Notes: generated by a model from the sequence alone, not told the origin. A DNA stretch of 64,000 nucleotides from Siphonodentalium dalli (GCA_032622095.1 CP136064.1:274249614-274313613), one strand, 5' to 3'; counted from the first letter of the stretch, positions 47,601 to 48,767 are shown. Made by a program: numbers and translations.

Positions 47601-48767
47601 CGAGAATAATCGAAGAATCCTTGTATACACACAGATCACTTACATGTATGGCGTGGGTGGAATTTCCCTTATTTGCAGTGTTATTTGTGTATGTTGTTTC
47701 ACATTGAAAGACCACCCACTCGATTTGGCATCGAATGTTCATTGCTATTGCCTGTGTTAACGGCTGGTTAAAATGAAATGTATTCCTTTCAGCATTACCC
47801 ACATAGCACACGGTGGTGGCGAAAGTTCGCATCGTTCGTTTTGAGTGATACATTACAATTGGGTACGAAAGCGTATAGAATAAAATTGCTTTCTCATATT
47901 GCTCGTATTCGGCAACAAAAATAAACGCTCTTTATAATAGATAATTTATTTGTACATTTATATTTTCTCGTCCACGTCAAAATACCTATAGTCCTCATGT
48001 TGCGTTATAATTTGCTATGCTTTGCACGTGTAATAAAGTAATATTTGTCTAATGTATTCCATGTATATATCTCCGTGATGTTTATCCAACCCACGTCAAC
48101 TATAAATGTCATAGATCATGTCACAAATCTGCTCTGGCTATACGTCAGTATAGATCATACTCCACCAGTTCAAAACCTGGGAACTTTTTGAACTTCATTA
48201 CATTGGAAAATAATAGGTAATATATTTCTTAGTTAACGTACGAGACTTAATGCAACATGTCACAGTAGGTGATGTCCAGCTCTAAATTGTGTGATGTAGA
48301 CGGCTTATTTGAGCCGAGTTCGCTTTGATTCGCTTATAAGCATAAAATTTCCCTCGGGTAATCAATTAAATTACGTAGGTATTTATATAACTTAGAAATA
48401 TATCACCTGCCTTATTTTTCAATGTTCTAAAATCCGGGCAGAACATCAAAATTTCCTAGATTAGTGATTCACGGCATTGTCTGCAAAAGTATCTAAAACC
48501 CGTAATCGTTTACCTCATTTTTGGCCGTCTTCACGGTTACCGTGACACCACCATCGCTCTCTATCTCCGCCCGTATGAACCCCTCCTTCTGATCCGGGAC
48601 CCAGCAGGTTTTCTTGGCGTCGTATGGTTTCTGTTCCGCGAGAAGCTTCTTACGGTCCACAGCCAGATACTGGAAGTCCGGGTCGCTAGCGTAATTCTGA
48701 GACATGGTTCGATTCAGTATAAGAGTAGGCGTCGTCGAAATAAGTAGACAATCAGAAATGGCGGATG
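8524..48767 (-). CDS. Mhc: Myosin II heavy chain, striated-muscle type (whole locus, 35 coding exons, 3' end missing)
   Basis: The product is the actin-activated ATPase heavy chain of thick filaments. Joined exons give about 1876 residues: motor about 1-770, lever arm/IQ about 775-825, then a continuous coiled coil to the last visible exon. Landmarks in order are GESGAGKT (P-loop, ~175), NNNSSRFGKF (switch I), DIAGFE (switch II), a relay helix in exon 12, a KKKKK loop 2 in exon 15, both reactive cysteines in exon 17 and a proline head-rod junction in exon 19. The N-terminus ([13 protein letters not shown]) favours striated-muscle over non-muscle class. Introns run from 150 bp to 4.4 kb. Odd points are a one-base deletion in exon 11, fused ancestral exons (11, 17), a divergent rod and no tailpiece exon in the window. 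The frame is otherwise open in all 35 exons. Confidence 0.96.
8725..9991 (-). other. Mhc intron 34
   Basis: It holds the CATTATCCAT minisatellite (8865-9360). The piece at 8748-8830 (ACTAAATACTCATTTAATGG) resembles the dispersed family at 6425 and 32230. The remainder, 9360-9991, is A+T-rich without recognised content. Confidence 0.7.
8865..9360. repeat. CATTATCCAT / TGATTATATATCCTCA minisatellite
   Basis: About 500 bp built from a 14 bp word (CCATTATCCATCAT) and a ~28 bp longer form that adds CTGATTATATATCCTCATT. The two alternate in about a dozen units. Plus-strand open frames of up to 159 codons here are artefacts of the stop-free repeat. Confidence 0.95.
9992..10231 (-). CDS. Mhc: Mhc coding exon 34 (rod)
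   Basis: The exon is 240 bp in phase 0 and covers residues about 1730-1809. It starts [20 protein letters not shown] and includes [14 protein letters not shown] and [14 protein letters not shown]. The last matches the conserved LKGGKKAIQKLEQRV block of muscle myosin rods. The acceptor is CCGTTACAG and the donor AGG|GTAGGT. Confidence 0.95.
10363..10824 (-). mobile_element. MITE with GGTACTCAATCCGAC termini, copy 1
   Basis: The element starts GGTACTCAATCCGACCAGA and ends TCTGGTCGGATTGAGTAC, so it has terminal inverted repeats of at least 17 bp. It is about 460 bp, with a G homopolymer near 10542. A homologous copy lies at 41653-42097 in the opposite orientation. No transposase frame is present. 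TTAA flanks this copy on both sides, but the second copy does not confirm a TTAA target. Confidence 0.85.
10925..11095. repeat. 44-45 bp tandem repeat, four units
   Basis: Units begin CAGACCAGGCACATCCTG, continue GGTGTAGCTATATTCG, and start at 10925, 10969, 11014 and 11059. The array lies in Mhc intron 33. Nothing suggests coding, because the period is not kept to a multiple of three. Confidence 0.9.
11096..11779 (-). other. Remainder of Mhc intron 33
   Basis: This is A+T-rich intronic DNA between the 44-45 bp repeat and exon 33. I see no exon, RNA gene or element. Confidence 0.5.
11780..11911 (-). CDS. Mhc: Mhc coding exon 33 (rod)
   Basis: The exon is 132 bp in phase 0, residues about 1686-1729. 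It starts [18 protein letters not shown] and ends [12 protein letters not shown], corresponding to the conserved ADRGRRQAEQELADAHE region of muscle rods. The acceptor is TGTCTCCAG and the donor CAG|GTACGG. Confidence 0.94.
12116..12226. repeat. 27 bp tandem repeat, four units
   Basis: Four near-perfect copies of ATACTCGCGAAACCCCGATG plus TAGCCAT lie in Mhc intron 32. All reading frames stay open because the unit length is a multiple of three and lacks stops; this is not taken as coding. Confidence 0.95.
12353..12731. mobile_element. piggyBac-like MITE with TTAA target duplications
   Basis: The element begins CCCTTTACCCAACAGAACG and ends CGTTCTGTTGGGTAAAGGG, a perfect 19 bp terminal inverted repeat, flanked on both sides by TTAA (12349-12352 and 12732-12735). 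TTAA targets and CCCTTT-type ends are characteristic of piggyBac-superfamily elements. It is 379 bp and has no transposase. A separate palindromic module (12495-12711) sits against its right terminus. Confidence 0.85.
12495..12711. mobile_element. Palindromic CCCTGTGCCAATGCATT module, copy 1 (nested)
   Basis: The module starts CCCTGTGCCAATGCATT and ends AATGCATTGGCACAGGG. Each end is itself a palindrome of about 67 bp: CCAATGCATTCTCTTATATA, TGCGAGTCGACC, ATAGGTCGCC, then back through CTCGCATATATAAGAGAATG. The middle carries CATTCTTTAACAATTTT. Other copies are at 19614-19980 (complete) and 28765-28816 (truncated). Here it lies inside the TTAA-flanked MITE. Confidence 0.85.
12990..13165 (-). 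repeat. Partial tandem copy of exon 32 with a duplicated splice donor
   Basis: The 57 bp that include the exon 32 donor are duplicated next to it, giving a second CAG|GTAAAT with the copy's last exon-like base at 13109. Beyond it, about 13008-13057 repeats the middle of exon 32 ([16 protein letters not shown] against [16 protein letters not shown]). The frame of exon 32 stays open through both, down to 13001. This looks like a fairly recent duplication with slippage; whether the second donor is used is unknown. Confidence 0.8.
13166..13294 (-). CDS. Mhc: Mhc coding exon 32 (rod)
   Basis: The exon is 129 bp in phase 0, residues about 1643-1685. It starts [20 protein letters not shown] and ends [10 protein letters not shown]. 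This is the block aligned with QVEEEQRARDEAREQ..ESRTLLEQ in muscle rods, but it is clearly diverged. The acceptor is GCTTGTAG and the donor CAG|GTAAAT. A second in-frame donor lies 57 bp downstream. Confidence 0.93.
13410..13465 (-). repeat. Decayed copy of the exon 31 3' edge
   Basis: The plus-strand text ATTAATGTTCGATGCTTCGA followed by TTTCTGCTTGGTATCTCTTA and TTTGTCCAT matches the end of exon 31 and its donor region. It lies about 115 bp upstream of the exon 32 acceptor, at the far end of the same intron as the other copies (17065-17550). Confidence 0.65.
13473..16978. mobile_element. ~3.5 kb element with CCACAC-array ends in intron 31
   Basis: The left end reads TACACTGTAAAAAGGACTGT and the right end, reverse-complemented, TACACTCTTAAAACGACTGT: an imperfect inverted repeat of about 24 bp. 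Both ends (13473-13620 and about 16410-16978) are dense arrays of CCACACA/TGTGTGG words in both orientations, as in elements with subterminal repeats. The core holds C and G homopolymers (14641, 15009) and no frame I can assign to a transposase. It may be a non-autonomous element or a composite. No target duplication is obvious. It separates two sets of exon 31-derived copies. Confidence 0.65.
17065..17550 (-). repeat. Four degenerate tandem copies of the exon 31 3' edge
   Basis: Copies at about 17065-17160, 17205-17308, 17337-17432 and 17454-17550 each resemble 17660-17760, which is the last ~85 bp of exon 31 plus its donor. All keep a version of the plus-strand text GATTTGTCCATCTCTTCTCG, and most keep AATGTTGTGTAC over the donor. 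The nearest copy has an in-frame stop and a lost donor, so these are decayed exon fragments and not usable alternative exons. Confidence 0.8.
17555..17660. repeat. 35-36 bp tandem repeat next to the exon 31 donor
   Basis: Three units of CACCCTACCCCACCCACCC plus ACACCACATATCATATT lie within 15 bp of the exon 31 splice donor. The unit continues the intronic flank of the exon-edge copies. Confidence 0.9.
17674..17866 (-). CDS. Mhc: Mhc coding exon 31 (rod)
   Basis: The exon is 193 bp, enters in phase 2 and leaves in phase 0, residues about 1578-1642. It reads [18 protein letters not shown] and ends [10 protein letters not shown], matching the conserved RKNHQRALDSMQASLE region of muscle rods. 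The acceptor is TCTCACCAG. The donor AAG|GTACAC is weak by consensus and is followed by a tandem array. Several decayed copies of the 3' edge lie in the next intron. Confidence 0.93.
17867..18883 (-). other. Mhc intron 30
   Basis: About 1 kb of A+T-rich intronic sequence. I see no exon, RNA gene or mobile element in it. Confidence 0.6.
18884..19124 (-). CDS. Mhc: Mhc coding exon 30 (rod)
   Basis: The exon is 241 bp, enters in phase 1 and leaves in phase 2, residues about 1498-1578. It starts [19 protein letters not shown] and includes [14 protein letters not shown] and [10 protein letters not shown]. These match the ELTDQLGEGGR..EKEEEFENTR blocks of the family. The acceptor is TTTCACAG and the donor AAG|GTACTG. 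Confidence 0.95.
19568..20025. mobile_element. MITE with TGTGACCCGCC termini and TA target duplication
   Basis: The element starts TGTGACCCGCCATATCAAAT and ends ATTTGATATGGCGGGTCACA. The inverted repeat runs about 45 bp inward on each side. It is flanked by TA on both sides, as in Tc1/mariner-type insertions. Its whole centre is occupied by the palindromic CCCTGTGCC module. It has no coding frame. Confidence 0.85.
19614..19980. mobile_element. Palindromic CCCTGTGCCAATG module, copy 2 (nested)
   Basis: A complete copy of the module also seen at 12495-12711, about 367 bp, with hairpin ends carrying CTTATATATGCGAG. A central insert (about 19757-19829) is bounded by CAGAGCCCCAGACA and GTGTGGGGCTCCCTG. 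It sits symmetrically inside a TA-flanked MITE whose ends are unrelated to the TTAA element hosting copy 1. Confidence 0.85.
20237..20400. repeat. Dispersed repeat, relative of 40040-40480
   Basis: GAACTCTATCACGGC, AAACTACAGATTCC, TCGAAATAAACCACG and TCTTGAAATCGAGAT recur in the same order at 40065-40480. Both copies lie just upstream of exon acceptors or donors in Mhc introns. The family is unknown. Confidence 0.7.
20444..20660 (-). CDS. Mhc: Mhc coding exon 29 (rod)
   Basis: The exon is 217 bp, starts in phase 0 and ends in phase 1, residues about 1426-1498. It starts [20 protein letters not shown] and ends [13 protein letters not shown], fitting the family block around KKQRNFDK..LRRENKNLQ. 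The acceptor is TTGAACAG and the donor G|GTGAGT. Confidence 0.95.
20661..21473 (-). other. Mhc intron 28
   Basis: 813 bp of A+T-rich intronic sequence; two short GCATGTGTGATACACA copies near 20980 and 21048 are the only repetition noted. Confidence 0.5.
21474..21606 (-). CDS. Mhc: Mhc coding exon 28 (rod)
   Basis: The exon is 133 bp, enters in phase 2 and ends in phase 0, residues about 1381-1425. It reads [20 protein letters not shown] and ends [12 protein letters not shown], matching the KKLAQRLQEAEE..LQGELEDL block of muscle rods. The acceptor is TTTCCAG and the donor CTG|GTGAGT. Confidence 0.95.
21607..22101 (-). other. Mhc intron 27
   Basis: 495 bp of A+T-rich intronic sequence with no recognised content. 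Confidence 0.5.
22102..22298 (-). CDS. Mhc: Mhc coding exon 27 (rod)
   Basis: The exon is 197 bp, a size I recall for this rod exon in other Mhc genes, with phase 0 in and phase 2 out, residues about 1316-1381. It contains [20 protein letters not shown] and [11 protein letters not shown], which align without gaps to [20 protein letters not shown] and AQWRTKYE of muscle myosins. The acceptor is TATTGCAG and the donor AA|GTAAGT. Confidence 0.96.
23691..24113. mobile_element. Foldback-like element made of G+C-rich words
   Basis: An outer inverted repeat (GCATGCTTATGGAATC at 23691 and GATTCCATACATGC ending at 24113) encloses about 400 bp. It is built almost entirely of GCGACAAAAAGTGCGCC, CCGAAAGCGCC, ATTAGTAATGCGCC, GTTACGGCGCAC and their reverse complements in mixed order. 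Its base composition is strikingly richer in G+C than its surroundings. Every word occurs in both orientations, so the block can fold into many alternative stems. Open frames in several phases are by-products. It lies in Mhc intron 26. I do not recognise the family. Confidence 0.75.
24291..24536 (-). CDS. Mhc: Mhc coding exon 26 (rod)
   Basis: The exon is 246 bp in phase 0, residues about 1234-1315. It starts [18 protein letters not shown] and includes [20 protein letters not shown]. This matches the LSRQLEEAE..L.. block of muscle rods, and it joins exon 27 with no length change against the family. The acceptor is ATGTTTAG and the donor ACA|GTAAGA. Confidence 0.94.
24537..25560 (-). other. 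Mhc intron 25
   Basis: About 1 kb of intronic DNA. The only structure seen is a short local duplication of GTATACATGTACTGCGAATG and GTTAACCATGTT at about 25100-25205. Confidence 0.6.
25561..25639 (-). CDS. Mhc: Mhc coding exon 25 (rod)
   Basis: The exon is 79 bp, enters in phase 2 and ends in phase 0, residues about 1207-1233. It reads [20 protein letters not shown] and ends EYFKKNG, matching the KLEKEKSEMKMEIDDLASN position in muscle rods. The acceptor is TATATAG and the donor GGC|GTAAGT. Confidence 0.94.
25640..26410 (-). other. Mhc intron 24
   Basis: 771 bp of A+T-rich intronic sequence; I recognise no exon or element. Confidence 0.5.
26411..26577 (-). CDS. Mhc: Mhc coding exon 24 (rod)
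   Basis: The exon is 167 bp, phase 0 in and phase 2 out, residues about 1152-1207. It starts [20 protein letters not shown] and ends [13 protein letters not shown], matching [31 protein letters not shown] of the family. The acceptor CATACGACAG lies only about 12 bases from a (TA)n tract, so it lacks an ordinary pyrimidine tract. Confidence 0.95.
26590..26642. repeat. (TA)n microsatellite beside the exon 24 acceptor
   Basis: About 53 bp of alternating TA, on the intron side of the exon 24 3' splice site. It occupies the place where a polypyrimidine tract and branch region would be expected on the minus strand. Confidence 0.95.
27460..27610. repeat. Dispersed repeat (ATGTTCAGATAATAAG family)
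   Basis: This copy carries TTATTATCTGAACATTTCC, CATCAATGAATA, then CATCCCCCAAATGAATAATA and AGCTGAATGGGATAATC. Relatives are at about 6425-6640, 32230-32390 and 49470-49560. The family is not identified. Confidence 0.65.
27680..28055. repeat. ~150 bp tandem repeat, about 2.6 units
   Basis: Units start near CGAATGACCCCAAAATGACT and CGTTCCCATCTACATGTC, with CCTGTAGCCCATGC and TGGCGGCCGTGTTTT later in the unit. Each carries a GGCCGC-type motif followed by TGTTTT. Non-coding. Confidence 0.8.
28130..29105. repeat. Local duplications with GTAACAACCGATGTTGTTG
   Basis: The segment 28130-28335 (GTAACAACCGATGTTGTTGA, CAATGTTCTTCAAATGGGTG, CGACACACCAGAATAGTCC) is repeated at 28528-28740. The segment 28355-28455 (AGGGAAATCTCGCTTCG, GAATTCGGGACA..) is repeated at 29000-29105. 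All lie in Mhc intron 23, before exon 23. Confidence 0.8.
28765..28816. mobile_element. Truncated copy 3 of the palindromic CCCTGTGCC module
   Basis: It begins CCCTGTGCCAATGCATTCTC and continues TTATATATGCGAGTCGACC to ATAGGT, then jumps to ATTGGCCTATCAAATTTTAT. The second arm of the end hairpin has been lost. Runs of TTGTTAAAGAATGTAAGAAA follow, as in the middle of the full copies. Confidence 0.75.
29150..29236 (-). CDS. Mhc: Mhc coding exon 23 (rod)
   Basis: The exon is 87 bp in phase 0, residues about 1123-1151. It reads [20 protein letters not shown] and ends EQGGATAAQ, matching the highly conserved [29 protein letters not shown] block. The acceptor is ATTTCAG and the donor CAG|GTGTGT. 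Confidence 0.97.
29237..29726 (-). other. Mhc intron 22
   Basis: 490 bp intron. A plus-strand open frame of 118 codons covers it, but it has no recognisable domain and reads into exon 22 antisense, so I do not call a gene. No element is seen. Confidence 0.5.
29727..29874 (-). CDS. Mhc: Mhc coding exon 22 (rod)
   Basis: The exon is 148 bp, enters in phase 2 and ends in phase 0, residues about 1073-1122. It reads [20 protein letters not shown] and ends [17 protein letters not shown]. The latter matches the IEELEEEIEAERASRAK block. The acceptor is GATTTCAG and the donor CGA|GTATGT. Confidence 0.95.
30130..31140. repeat. 56-57 bp minisatellite, about 18 units
   Basis: Units read GTATGTCATTCACTCATGTA, TACGTGTATTAGTTGTGGGA, ATGCACAGTTCTATGAT. 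A second version has TACTTTATTATTTGTGGG in the middle and is one base shorter. The array fills most of Mhc intron 21 and ends about 35 bp from the exon 21 donor. Overlapping open frames in three phases reflect the repeat. Confidence 0.97.
31174..31319 (-). CDS. Mhc: Mhc coding exon 21 (rod)
   Basis: The exon is 146 bp, a familiar size for this exon, phase 0 in and phase 2 out, residues about 1025-1073. It starts [20 protein letters not shown] and ends [10 protein letters not shown], aligned to [25 protein letters not shown] of the family. The donor is GGAA|GTGAGT; the last Lys codon is completed by exon 22. Confidence 0.96.
31550..31745. repeat. ~49 bp tandem repeat next to the exon 20 donor
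   Basis: About four units of ATAAAGGCTGGTGACAAACA and ACCACCCAATTACTCAACA with TTCGGG near the join. The last unit ends within about 20 bp of the donor of exon 20. Confidence 0.85.
31764..31973 (-). CDS. Mhc: Mhc coding exon 20 (proximal rod, S2)
   Basis: The exon is 210 bp in phase 0, residues about 955-1024. It reads [20 protein letters not shown] and ends [13 protein letters not shown], matching [35 protein letters not shown] in the S2 segment. The acceptor is GTCAACAG and the donor GAG|GTACGT. Confidence 0.96.
31974..32963 (-). other. Mhc intron 19
   Basis: 990 bp. The part 32230-32390 is a member of the ACTAAATGCTCACTGATGAG / CCAATGTAAACTTTTATAAC dispersed family. The remainder has no recognised content. 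Confidence 0.6.
32964..33347 (-). CDS. Mhc: Mhc coding exon 19 (head-rod junction and S2)
   Basis: The exon is 384 bp in phase 0, residues about 827-954. It starts [20 protein letters not shown]; the proline marks the head-rod junction, after which the heptad coiled coil begins. It ends [20 protein letters not shown], aligned with [21 protein letters not shown]. The acceptor is AATTTCAG and the donor AAG|GTGCGT. Confidence 0.97.
33348..33653 (-). other. Mhc intron 18
   Basis: 306 bp of intronic sequence with nothing recognised beyond the splice sites. Confidence 0.5.
33654..33735 (-). CDS. Mhc: Mhc coding exon 18 (lever arm, light-chain binding)
   Basis: The exon is 82 bp, enters in phase 2 and ends in phase 0, residues about 799-826. 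It reads [20 protein letters not shown] followed by WWKLYVQ. The [10 protein letters not shown] motif is the conserved regulatory light-chain site near the end of the lever arm. The acceptor is TTCCATAG and the donor CAG|GTGAGT. Confidence 0.96.
33736..34237 (-). other. Mhc intron 17
   Basis: 502 bp of A+T-rich intronic sequence with no recognised element or exon. Confidence 0.5.
34238..34613 (-). CDS. Mhc: Mhc coding exon 17 (reactive cysteines, converter, first IQ region)
   Basis: The exon is 376 bp, phase 1 in and phase 2 out, residues about 674-799. It contains [20 protein letters not shown] with both conserved cysteines (SH2 and SH1), the converter ([20 protein letters not shown]) and the first IQ-like stretch. 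It corresponds to three exons of vertebrate muscle genes (I recall 118, 124 and 137 bp) fused and 3 bp shorter. The acceptor is CCTACAG and the donor AAAG|GTATGT. Confidence 0.97.
34877..34964 (-). CDS. Mhc: Mhc coding exon 16 (motor, actin-binding side)
   Basis: The exon is 88 bp, the usual size, phase 0 in and phase 1 out, residues about 645-674. It reads [20 protein letters not shown] followed by [19 protein letters not shown] is a near-invariant muscle myosin motif. A longer open frame in another phase covers the same bases and is a shadow. Confidence 0.97.
34965..35279 (-). other. Mhc intron 15
   Basis: 315 bp of intronic sequence; nothing recognised. Confidence 0.5.
35280..35353 (-). 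CDS. Mhc: Mhc coding exon 15 (loop 2)
   Basis: The exon is 74 bp, phase 1 in and phase 0 out, residues about 620-644. It reads [20 protein letters not shown] and ends SSVHR. It is the surface loop 2 at the 50/20 kDa junction, whose lysines contact actin and influence ATPase rate. Five consecutive lysines are present. The acceptor is TTTTACAG and the donor AGG|GTATGT. Confidence 0.95.
35980..36230. repeat. 65 bp tandem repeat, about 3.5 units
   Basis: TAGCTCTGTGTAGATCAATA and TATGAACAGGTCTGTAACG, then TTAAAGGTATCCAATACTAC, repeat with unit starts at 35987, 36052, 36117 and 36182, exactly 65 bp apart. Confidence 0.95.
36350..36516. mobile_element. Small inverted-repeat element
   Basis: ACGTGCGATAAGCAAAAAAA at about 36365 is matched in inverted orientation by TTTTTCTTATCGCACAC near 36482-36498. 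CTACACCGGTG on the inner left faces CACGGTGTTCAATG on the inner right. Arms of about 45 bp with mismatches surround about 70 bp, as in a small MITE. Target duplications are not clear. Confidence 0.65.
36786..36906 (-). CDS. Mhc: Mhc coding exon 14 (motor, upper 50 kDa/loop 2 edge)
   Basis: The exon is 121 bp, phase 0 in and phase 1 out, residues about 580-620. It reads [20 protein letters not shown] and ends [10 protein letters not shown], matching [26 protein letters not shown]. The acceptor is ACATTACAG and the donor CCAG|GTAGGA. Confidence 0.97.
36907..37472 (-). other. Mhc intron 13
   Basis: 566 bp of A+T-rich intronic sequence without recognised content. Confidence 0.5.
37473..37652 (-). 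CDS. Mhc: Mhc coding exon 13 (motor, lower 50 kDa domain)
   Basis: The exon is 180 bp in phase 0, residues about 520-579. It reads [20 protein letters not shown] and ends [12 protein letters not shown], matching [30 protein letters not shown]. The acceptor is TATTTCAG and the donor ACG|GTAAGC. Confidence 0.97.
37803..37973 (-). CDS. Mhc: Mhc coding exon 12 (relay helix and loop)
   Basis: The exon is 171 bp, the conserved size, in phase 0, residues about 463-519. It reads [20 protein letters not shown], then [20 protein letters not shown], then [17 protein letters not shown]. This is the relay helix and loop that couple the nucleotide site to the converter. A single copy is seen; no alternative version of this exon lies nearby. 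Confidence 0.97.
37974..38320 (-). other. Mhc intron 11
   Basis: 347 bp of intronic sequence; nothing recognised. Confidence 0.5.
38321..38588 (-). CDS. Mhc: Mhc coding exon 11 (motor, switch II), with one-base deletion
   Basis: The exon is 268 bp. It corresponds to the 119 and 150 bp exons of other muscle genes fused (269 bp), residues about 373-462. It reads [20 protein letters not shown], continues to [11 protein letters not shown], and after a frame change gives [20 protein letters not shown] and AGFEIFD with the switch II DIAGFE. At about 38404-38409 the minus strand reads CTGGTAAGAGAGTC where the family frame needs one more A (GTAAAGAGA). Without it the frame runs to a stop (the TAA in the donor GTAAGT). 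The GTAAGA created here resembles a splice donor. An assembly indel and a real mutation are both possible. Confidence 0.93.
38880..39515. repeat. 44 bp minisatellite, about 14 units
   Basis: Units of GTGTCGAACCCATGTTCCTT, TAGTATTGGACCACTGAGAT and ATCC repeat with starts at 38899, 38943, 38987 and onward at 44 bp. They vary mainly at TTCC/TTAC and TATTGG/TAATGG. There are no unique spacers, so it is not a CRISPR array. It fills most of Mhc intron 10. Confidence 0.97.
39740..39878 (-). CDS. Mhc: Mhc coding exon 10 (motor)
   Basis: The exon is 139 bp, the conserved size, phase 0 in and phase 1 out, residues about 327-373. It reads [20 protein letters not shown] and includes [20 protein letters not shown], matching the family's FDVLGFT..MKFKQ(K/R)QREEQAE block. 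The acceptor is ATTCACAG and the donor ACAG|GTATGG. Confidence 0.97.
39879..40558 (-). other. Mhc intron 9
   Basis: 680 bp. The part 40040-40480 is a dispersed repeat related to 20237-20400 (ACTCTATCTTGTTAGC, AAACTATAGATTCCACC, TCGAAATAAACCAC). A CAGACAGACATACGGGTAGA microsatellite-like end lies at about 40320. Confidence 0.65.
40559..40662 (-). CDS. Mhc: Mhc coding exon 9 (motor)
   Basis: The exon is 104 bp, the conserved size, phase 1 in and phase 0 out, residues about 292-326. It reads [20 protein letters not shown] and ends [10 protein letters not shown], fitting the YHFLSQGV..IDDSEEF..TD region. The acceptor is TTTACAG and the donor GAT|GTAAGT. Confidence 0.96.
40663..41109 (-). other. 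Mhc intron 8
   Basis: 447 bp of intronic sequence with no recognised content. Confidence 0.5.
41110..41208 (-). CDS. Mhc: Mhc coding exon 8 (motor)
   Basis: The exon is 99 bp, the conserved size, phase 1 in and phase 1 out, residues about 259-292. It reads [20 protein letters not shown] and ends [12 protein letters not shown], matching [23 protein letters not shown]. The donor is TATG|GTAAGT. Confidence 0.97.
41220..41360. repeat. 32-37 bp tandem repeat upstream of the exon 8 acceptor
   Basis: Four units of TTCTGAATTGCTTTGTTTGA plus GCAGCATATTAA start at 41227, 41264, 41296 and 41328. The array begins about 10 bp from the exon 8 acceptor. Confidence 0.9.
41559..41622 (-). CDS. Mhc: Mhc coding exon 7 (after switch I)
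   Basis: The exon is 64 bp, the conserved size, phase 0 in and phase 1 out, residues about 238-259. It reads [20 protein letters not shown] and T; its first residues complete the switch I motif begun in exon 6. The acceptor is GTTTGCAG and the donor ACAT|GTAAGT. Confidence 0.97.
41653..42097 (+). mobile_element. MITE with GGTACTC..ATCCGA termini, copy 2
   Basis: It starts GGTACTCTATCCGATCAGA and ends AAATCGGATTGAGTACC. The interior matches 10363-10824 in reverse orientation, including AAAATCGATATCTGATCACT and CAACATTTTGTTCAACGAAA. It is about 445 bp, sits in Mhc intron 6 and has no coding frame. Confidence 0.85.
42098..42586 (-). other. Remainder of Mhc intron 6
   Basis: About 490 bp of A+T-rich intronic sequence with no recognised content. 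Confidence 0.5.
42587..42679 (-). CDS. Mhc: Mhc coding exon 6 (switch I)
   Basis: The exon is 93 bp, the conserved size, in phase 0, residues about 207-237. It reads [20 protein letters not shown] and ends [11 protein letters not shown], the nucleotide-sensing switch I that continues GKF in exon 7. The acceptor is a long T tract plus CAG and the donor TTC|GTAAGT. Confidence 0.97.
42680..43063 (-). other. Mhc intron 5
   Basis: 384 bp of intronic sequence; nothing recognised. Confidence 0.5.
43064..43160 (-). CDS. Mhc: Mhc coding exon 5 (P-loop)
   Basis: The exon is 97 bp, enters in phase 2 and ends in phase 0, residues about 174-206. It reads [20 protein letters not shown] and ends [20 protein letters not shown] is the ATP phosphate-binding loop; the charged end is loop 1 at the 25/50 kDa junction. 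The donor is AAG|GTATGT. Confidence 0.98.
43284..43411. repeat. Long near-perfect palindrome (~128 bp)
   Basis: The sequence runs GCCATCAACGTCGTTTTTCG, GTTGATCTATGAGATTATAG, ATCGATCAGTAGATGAATAA, CATGTT and back as ATTCGTCTACTGATCGATCT through to CCGAAAAATGACGTTGATGGC. The arms meet near AACATGTT with almost no loop. This fits a foldback or MITE, inserted in Mhc intron 4. Confidence 0.85.
43412..44882 (-). other. Remainder of Mhc intron 4
   Basis: About 1.5 kb of A+T-rich intronic sequence with no exon, RNA gene or element recognised. Confidence 0.5.
44883..44910 (-). CDS. Mhc: Mhc coding exon 4 (28 bp micro-exon)
   Basis: The exon is 28 bp, ATCGAGAGAACCAGTCTTGT plus TTGATCAC, phase 1 in and phase 1+1 out, residues about 165-174. 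With the neighbouring bases it gives [10 protein letters not shown], which sits directly before the P-loop in all muscle myosins (NRENQSMLITGES..). The 28 bp size is conserved. The acceptor is TATTTCAG and the donor AC|GTGAGT. It is too short for open-frame scans. Confidence 0.96.
45120..45473. repeat. Hairpin-forming repeat in Mhc intron 3
   Basis: The part 45393-45473 is an inverted repeat with 35 bp arms and an 11-base loop: GCAGAATGAGGTTCACAGAT leads in and ATCTGGGGACCTCATTCTGC leads out, with three mismatches. A diverged relative of the core (GATGTTGAATTTAGTGACGG then CGTCACCAAATCACCA) lies at 45145-45200. Confidence 0.7.
45888..46044 (-). CDS. Mhc: Mhc coding exon 3 (motor)
   Basis: The exon is 157 bp, the conserved size, phase 0 in and phase 1 out, residues about 113-165. 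It reads [20 protein letters not shown] and includes [20 protein letters not shown], matching TYSGLFCVTVNPYKWLPVY..K(R)KRQEAPPHIFSI.DNAYQ. The acceptor is ATGTTGCAG and the donor CAAG|GTAATA. Its acceptor edge is tandemly repeated in the upstream intron. Confidence 0.97.
46004..46259 (-). repeat. 85-86 bp tandem repeat copying the exon 3 acceptor edge
   Basis: Three units start at 46004, 46089 and 46174. The first is the genuine exon 3 acceptor plus about 40 bp of exon. The next two repeat CTGTACGGATTTATGGCAAT, ACAGAACAACCCAGAGTAGG and TCTGCAACATAAAATGTATA with increasing divergence. Both extra units keep the TGCAG acceptor, giving three tandem 3' splice sites. Confidence 0.9.
46260..47339 (-). 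other. Mhc intron 2, central part
   Basis: About 1.1 kb of intronic DNA between the exon 3 edge repeats and the exon 2-like copy. No exon or element is recognised; short open frames on both strands have no similarity I can name. Confidence 0.5.
47340..47425 (-). pseudogene. Decayed partial copy of exon 2
   Basis: On the minus strand this reads [13 protein letters not shown], then with a frame change [13 protein letters not shown]. That matches exon 2 ([26 protein letters not shown]) and the family consensus (DMADLSYLNEASVLHNL). It lies directly downstream of the exon 2 donor. No clean acceptor is seen. It may be the relic of a tandemly duplicated exon; in Drosophila Mhc the corresponding exon 3 exists as alternatively spliced versions. 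Confidence 0.7.
47447..47590 (-). CDS. Mhc: Mhc coding exon 2 (motor N-terminal region)
   Basis: The exon is 144 bp, the conserved size, in phase 0, residues about 65-112. It reads [20 protein letters not shown], then [20 protein letters not shown] and RYESGFIY. The MNPPK..DMA.MTYLNE block is diagnostic. The acceptor is CGTATTTCAG and the donor TAT|GTGAGT. A decayed second copy lies just downstream. Confidence 0.97.
47591..48513 (-). other. Mhc intron 1
   Basis: 923 bp of intronic sequence; no exon, RNA gene or element recognised. Confidence 0.5.
48514..48767 (-). CDS. Mhc: Mhc coding exon 1 (start codon, N-terminal SH3-like region)
   Basis: The coding part, 48514-48705, is 64 codons in phase 0. 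It starts [20 protein letters not shown] and continues [20 protein letters not shown]. This ATG is chosen because the family begins at the DPDF..YL block and no in-frame ATG precedes it. The bases 48706-48767 are inferred 5' UTR, since a good acceptor (TTGTTTTTCAG) ends at 48768. At least one non-coding 5' exon therefore probably lies upstream, and I cannot place it. The donor is GAG|GTAAAC. Confidence 0.94.
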